Source: Bacillota bacterium
GTDB lineage: Bacteria > Bacillota_E > Sulfobacillia > Sulfobacillales > Sulfobacillaceae
Length of the DNA: 7,600 nucleotides
Direction of reading: 5' to 3'
NCBI GenBank assembly: GCA_021802375.1
Contig: JAKAAL010000173.1
Location: 1-7,600, forward strand
The position numbers and the translations under genes were made by a program. The notes below the pieces were generated by a model that saw only the letters and a list, made by a program, of their open reading frames with translations, searched no databases and was not told the origin of the DNA. How positions within the stretch are numbered: position 1 is the first letter of the stretch; each line of letters starts with the position of its first letter. Of the stretch, positions 6,852 through 7,600 are shown piece after piece.

Positions 6852-6884
6852 CGTCAAACTAGTCGACAGGAGCGGAGATTTGAC

Positions 6885-7600
6885 ATGTTTACCTATGAGA
6901 ATATTGAAGGACCTCGGCCCTTTTTATGGGGGCATCGGGGCGCCCCCCTACTAGCGGTTGAAAATACCGTGGCGTCATTTCAAAAGGCGTTTGCCGCTGG
7001 GCTCTATGGAGTGGAGTTCGATGTGCAATTTTCGCGCGACGGGGTGCCCTTCGTGTTTCATGATGATGATCTCAAGCGCTTGGCAGGCGTCGAGATGGTG
7101 CCTAGTAGGTTGCTTTGGGATCAAATCAAAACCATCACGATTCGAGATCCGTTGAGACCACAGCATGGTGAAGCCCATATTCCCACGCTTGAAGCGGTGT
7201 TCGAAGTGATTCCACCTGAGAAATTTATTAACCTGGAAGTGAAACATCCTGATCCGCTGAACGATCGAGATGTTATGAGAATGGTCGGGATGTTGCGTGA
7301 TCATATGATGCACAACCGGACCCTTATCTCGTCATTTCAACCCAGGCACTTATATCAAGTAAAACATTTGGCACCCGATATGGCACTGGCTGTTTTGTGG
7401 GCCGGTGAACCCTCAATAGAAGCCATCCAACAATCTCGGCAACGCTTAAGCCCCGTGATGCACGTACCACTACCATGGGTTGACCAATTCGATCCGGCGC
7501 TGTGGAAAGGTCCCGAATTATCGATCGCGGTCTGGGGGTTAACGGGTCGTGACGATGTGCAACAATGCCGACGCGCTGGGGTTGACGCCATATTTATTGA
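6885..7600 (+). CDS. ugpQ: Glycerophosphodiester phosphodiesterase, cytoplasmic UgpQ type (3' truncated by window edge)
   Basis: The enzyme hydrolyses glycerophosphodiesters such as glycerophosphocholine to G3P and an alcohol. The frame is open to the window end, giving 238 residues; E. coli UgpQ has 247, so little is missing. The GDPD-family TIM-barrel signature is clear: WGHRGAP with H17 and R18, VENT (25-28), GVEFDVQFSRDG with metal ligands E44 and D46, FHDDD with H59, and NLEVK with E118 and K120. The late barrel segment reads VWGLTG (216-221), where many relatives have a VWTVN-like motif. No signal peptide or membrane segment is seen, so it should act in the cytoplasm on diesters brought in by Ugp. 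GGAG at 6874-6877 lies seven bases before the ATG. The gap to ugpE is 33 bases without a terminator, so it is probably co-transcribed. Confidence 0.92.
   Translation, partial: MFTYENIEGPRPFLWGHRGAPLLAVENTVASFQKAFAAGLYGVEFDVQFSRDGVPFVFHDDDLKRLAGVEMVPSRLLWDQIKTITIRDPLRPQHGEAHIPTLEAVFEVIPPEKFINLEVKHPDPLNDRDVMRMVGMLRDHMMHNRTLISSFQPRHLYQVKHLAPDMALAVLWAGEPSIEAIQQSRQRLSPVMHVPLPWVDQFDPALWKGPELSIAVWGLTGRDDVQQCRRAGVDAIFI

Noticed and set aside
1..7600. CRISPR arrays, insertion sequences, tRNA or rRNA genes, prophage or defence genes
   Set aside because: None was seen. No direct-repeat arrays, terminal inverted repeats with a transposase, or structured RNA genes were recognised; the window is almost entirely the glp and ugp genes.

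Overview
The window holds one coherent locus for sn-glycerol-3-phosphate (G3P) and glycerophosphodiester use. All eight genes lie on the + strand, and the first and last are cut by the window edges. The organism looks like a member of the Firmicutes (Bacillota). The main reason is a GlpP-type antiterminator of the Bacillus family, supported by strong AGGAGG-like ribosome binding sites and a lipoprotein-type binding protein. The mixed, moderately GC-rich composition would fit a Sulfobacillus-like lineage, but that genus guess is weak.

Region 1 (1-3393) is a tightly overlapping cluster, glpA (3' end only)-glpB-glpC-glpP. GlpA, GlpB and GlpC are the subunits of the membrane-associated G3P dehydrogenase, the anaerobic type best known from E. 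coli, which oxidises G3P to dihydroxyacetone phosphate and passes electrons to the quinone pool. GlpP is the G3P-responsive mRNA-binding antiterminator known from B. subtilis, here joined to the dehydrogenase genes by a 20-base overlap.

Region 2 (3394-3707) is a 314-base intergenic region. It holds a very good intrinsic-terminator hairpin at 3501-3541, a plausible weak promoter around 3590-3618, and a perfect operator-like inverted repeat (GTTAAG-C-CTTAAC) over the presumed -35 box.

Region 3 (3708-7600) is ugpB-ugpA-ugpE-ugpQ: the G3P-binding lipoprotein, two ABC permease subunits, and a cytoplasmic glycerophosphodiester phosphodiesterase whose last residues lie beyond the window. ugpC, the ATPase gene that sits between ugpE and ugpQ in E. 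coli, is absent from that place.

Together the genes form a route: Ugp imports G3P and glycerophosphodiesters, UgpQ releases G3P from the diesters, GlpABC oxidises G3P to DHAP for central metabolism, and GlpP can sense the G3P pool. No previously undescribed system was found. The points most worth a second look are the combination of GlpABC with GlpP, the hairpin and palindrome between the two gene groups, and the missing UgpC.
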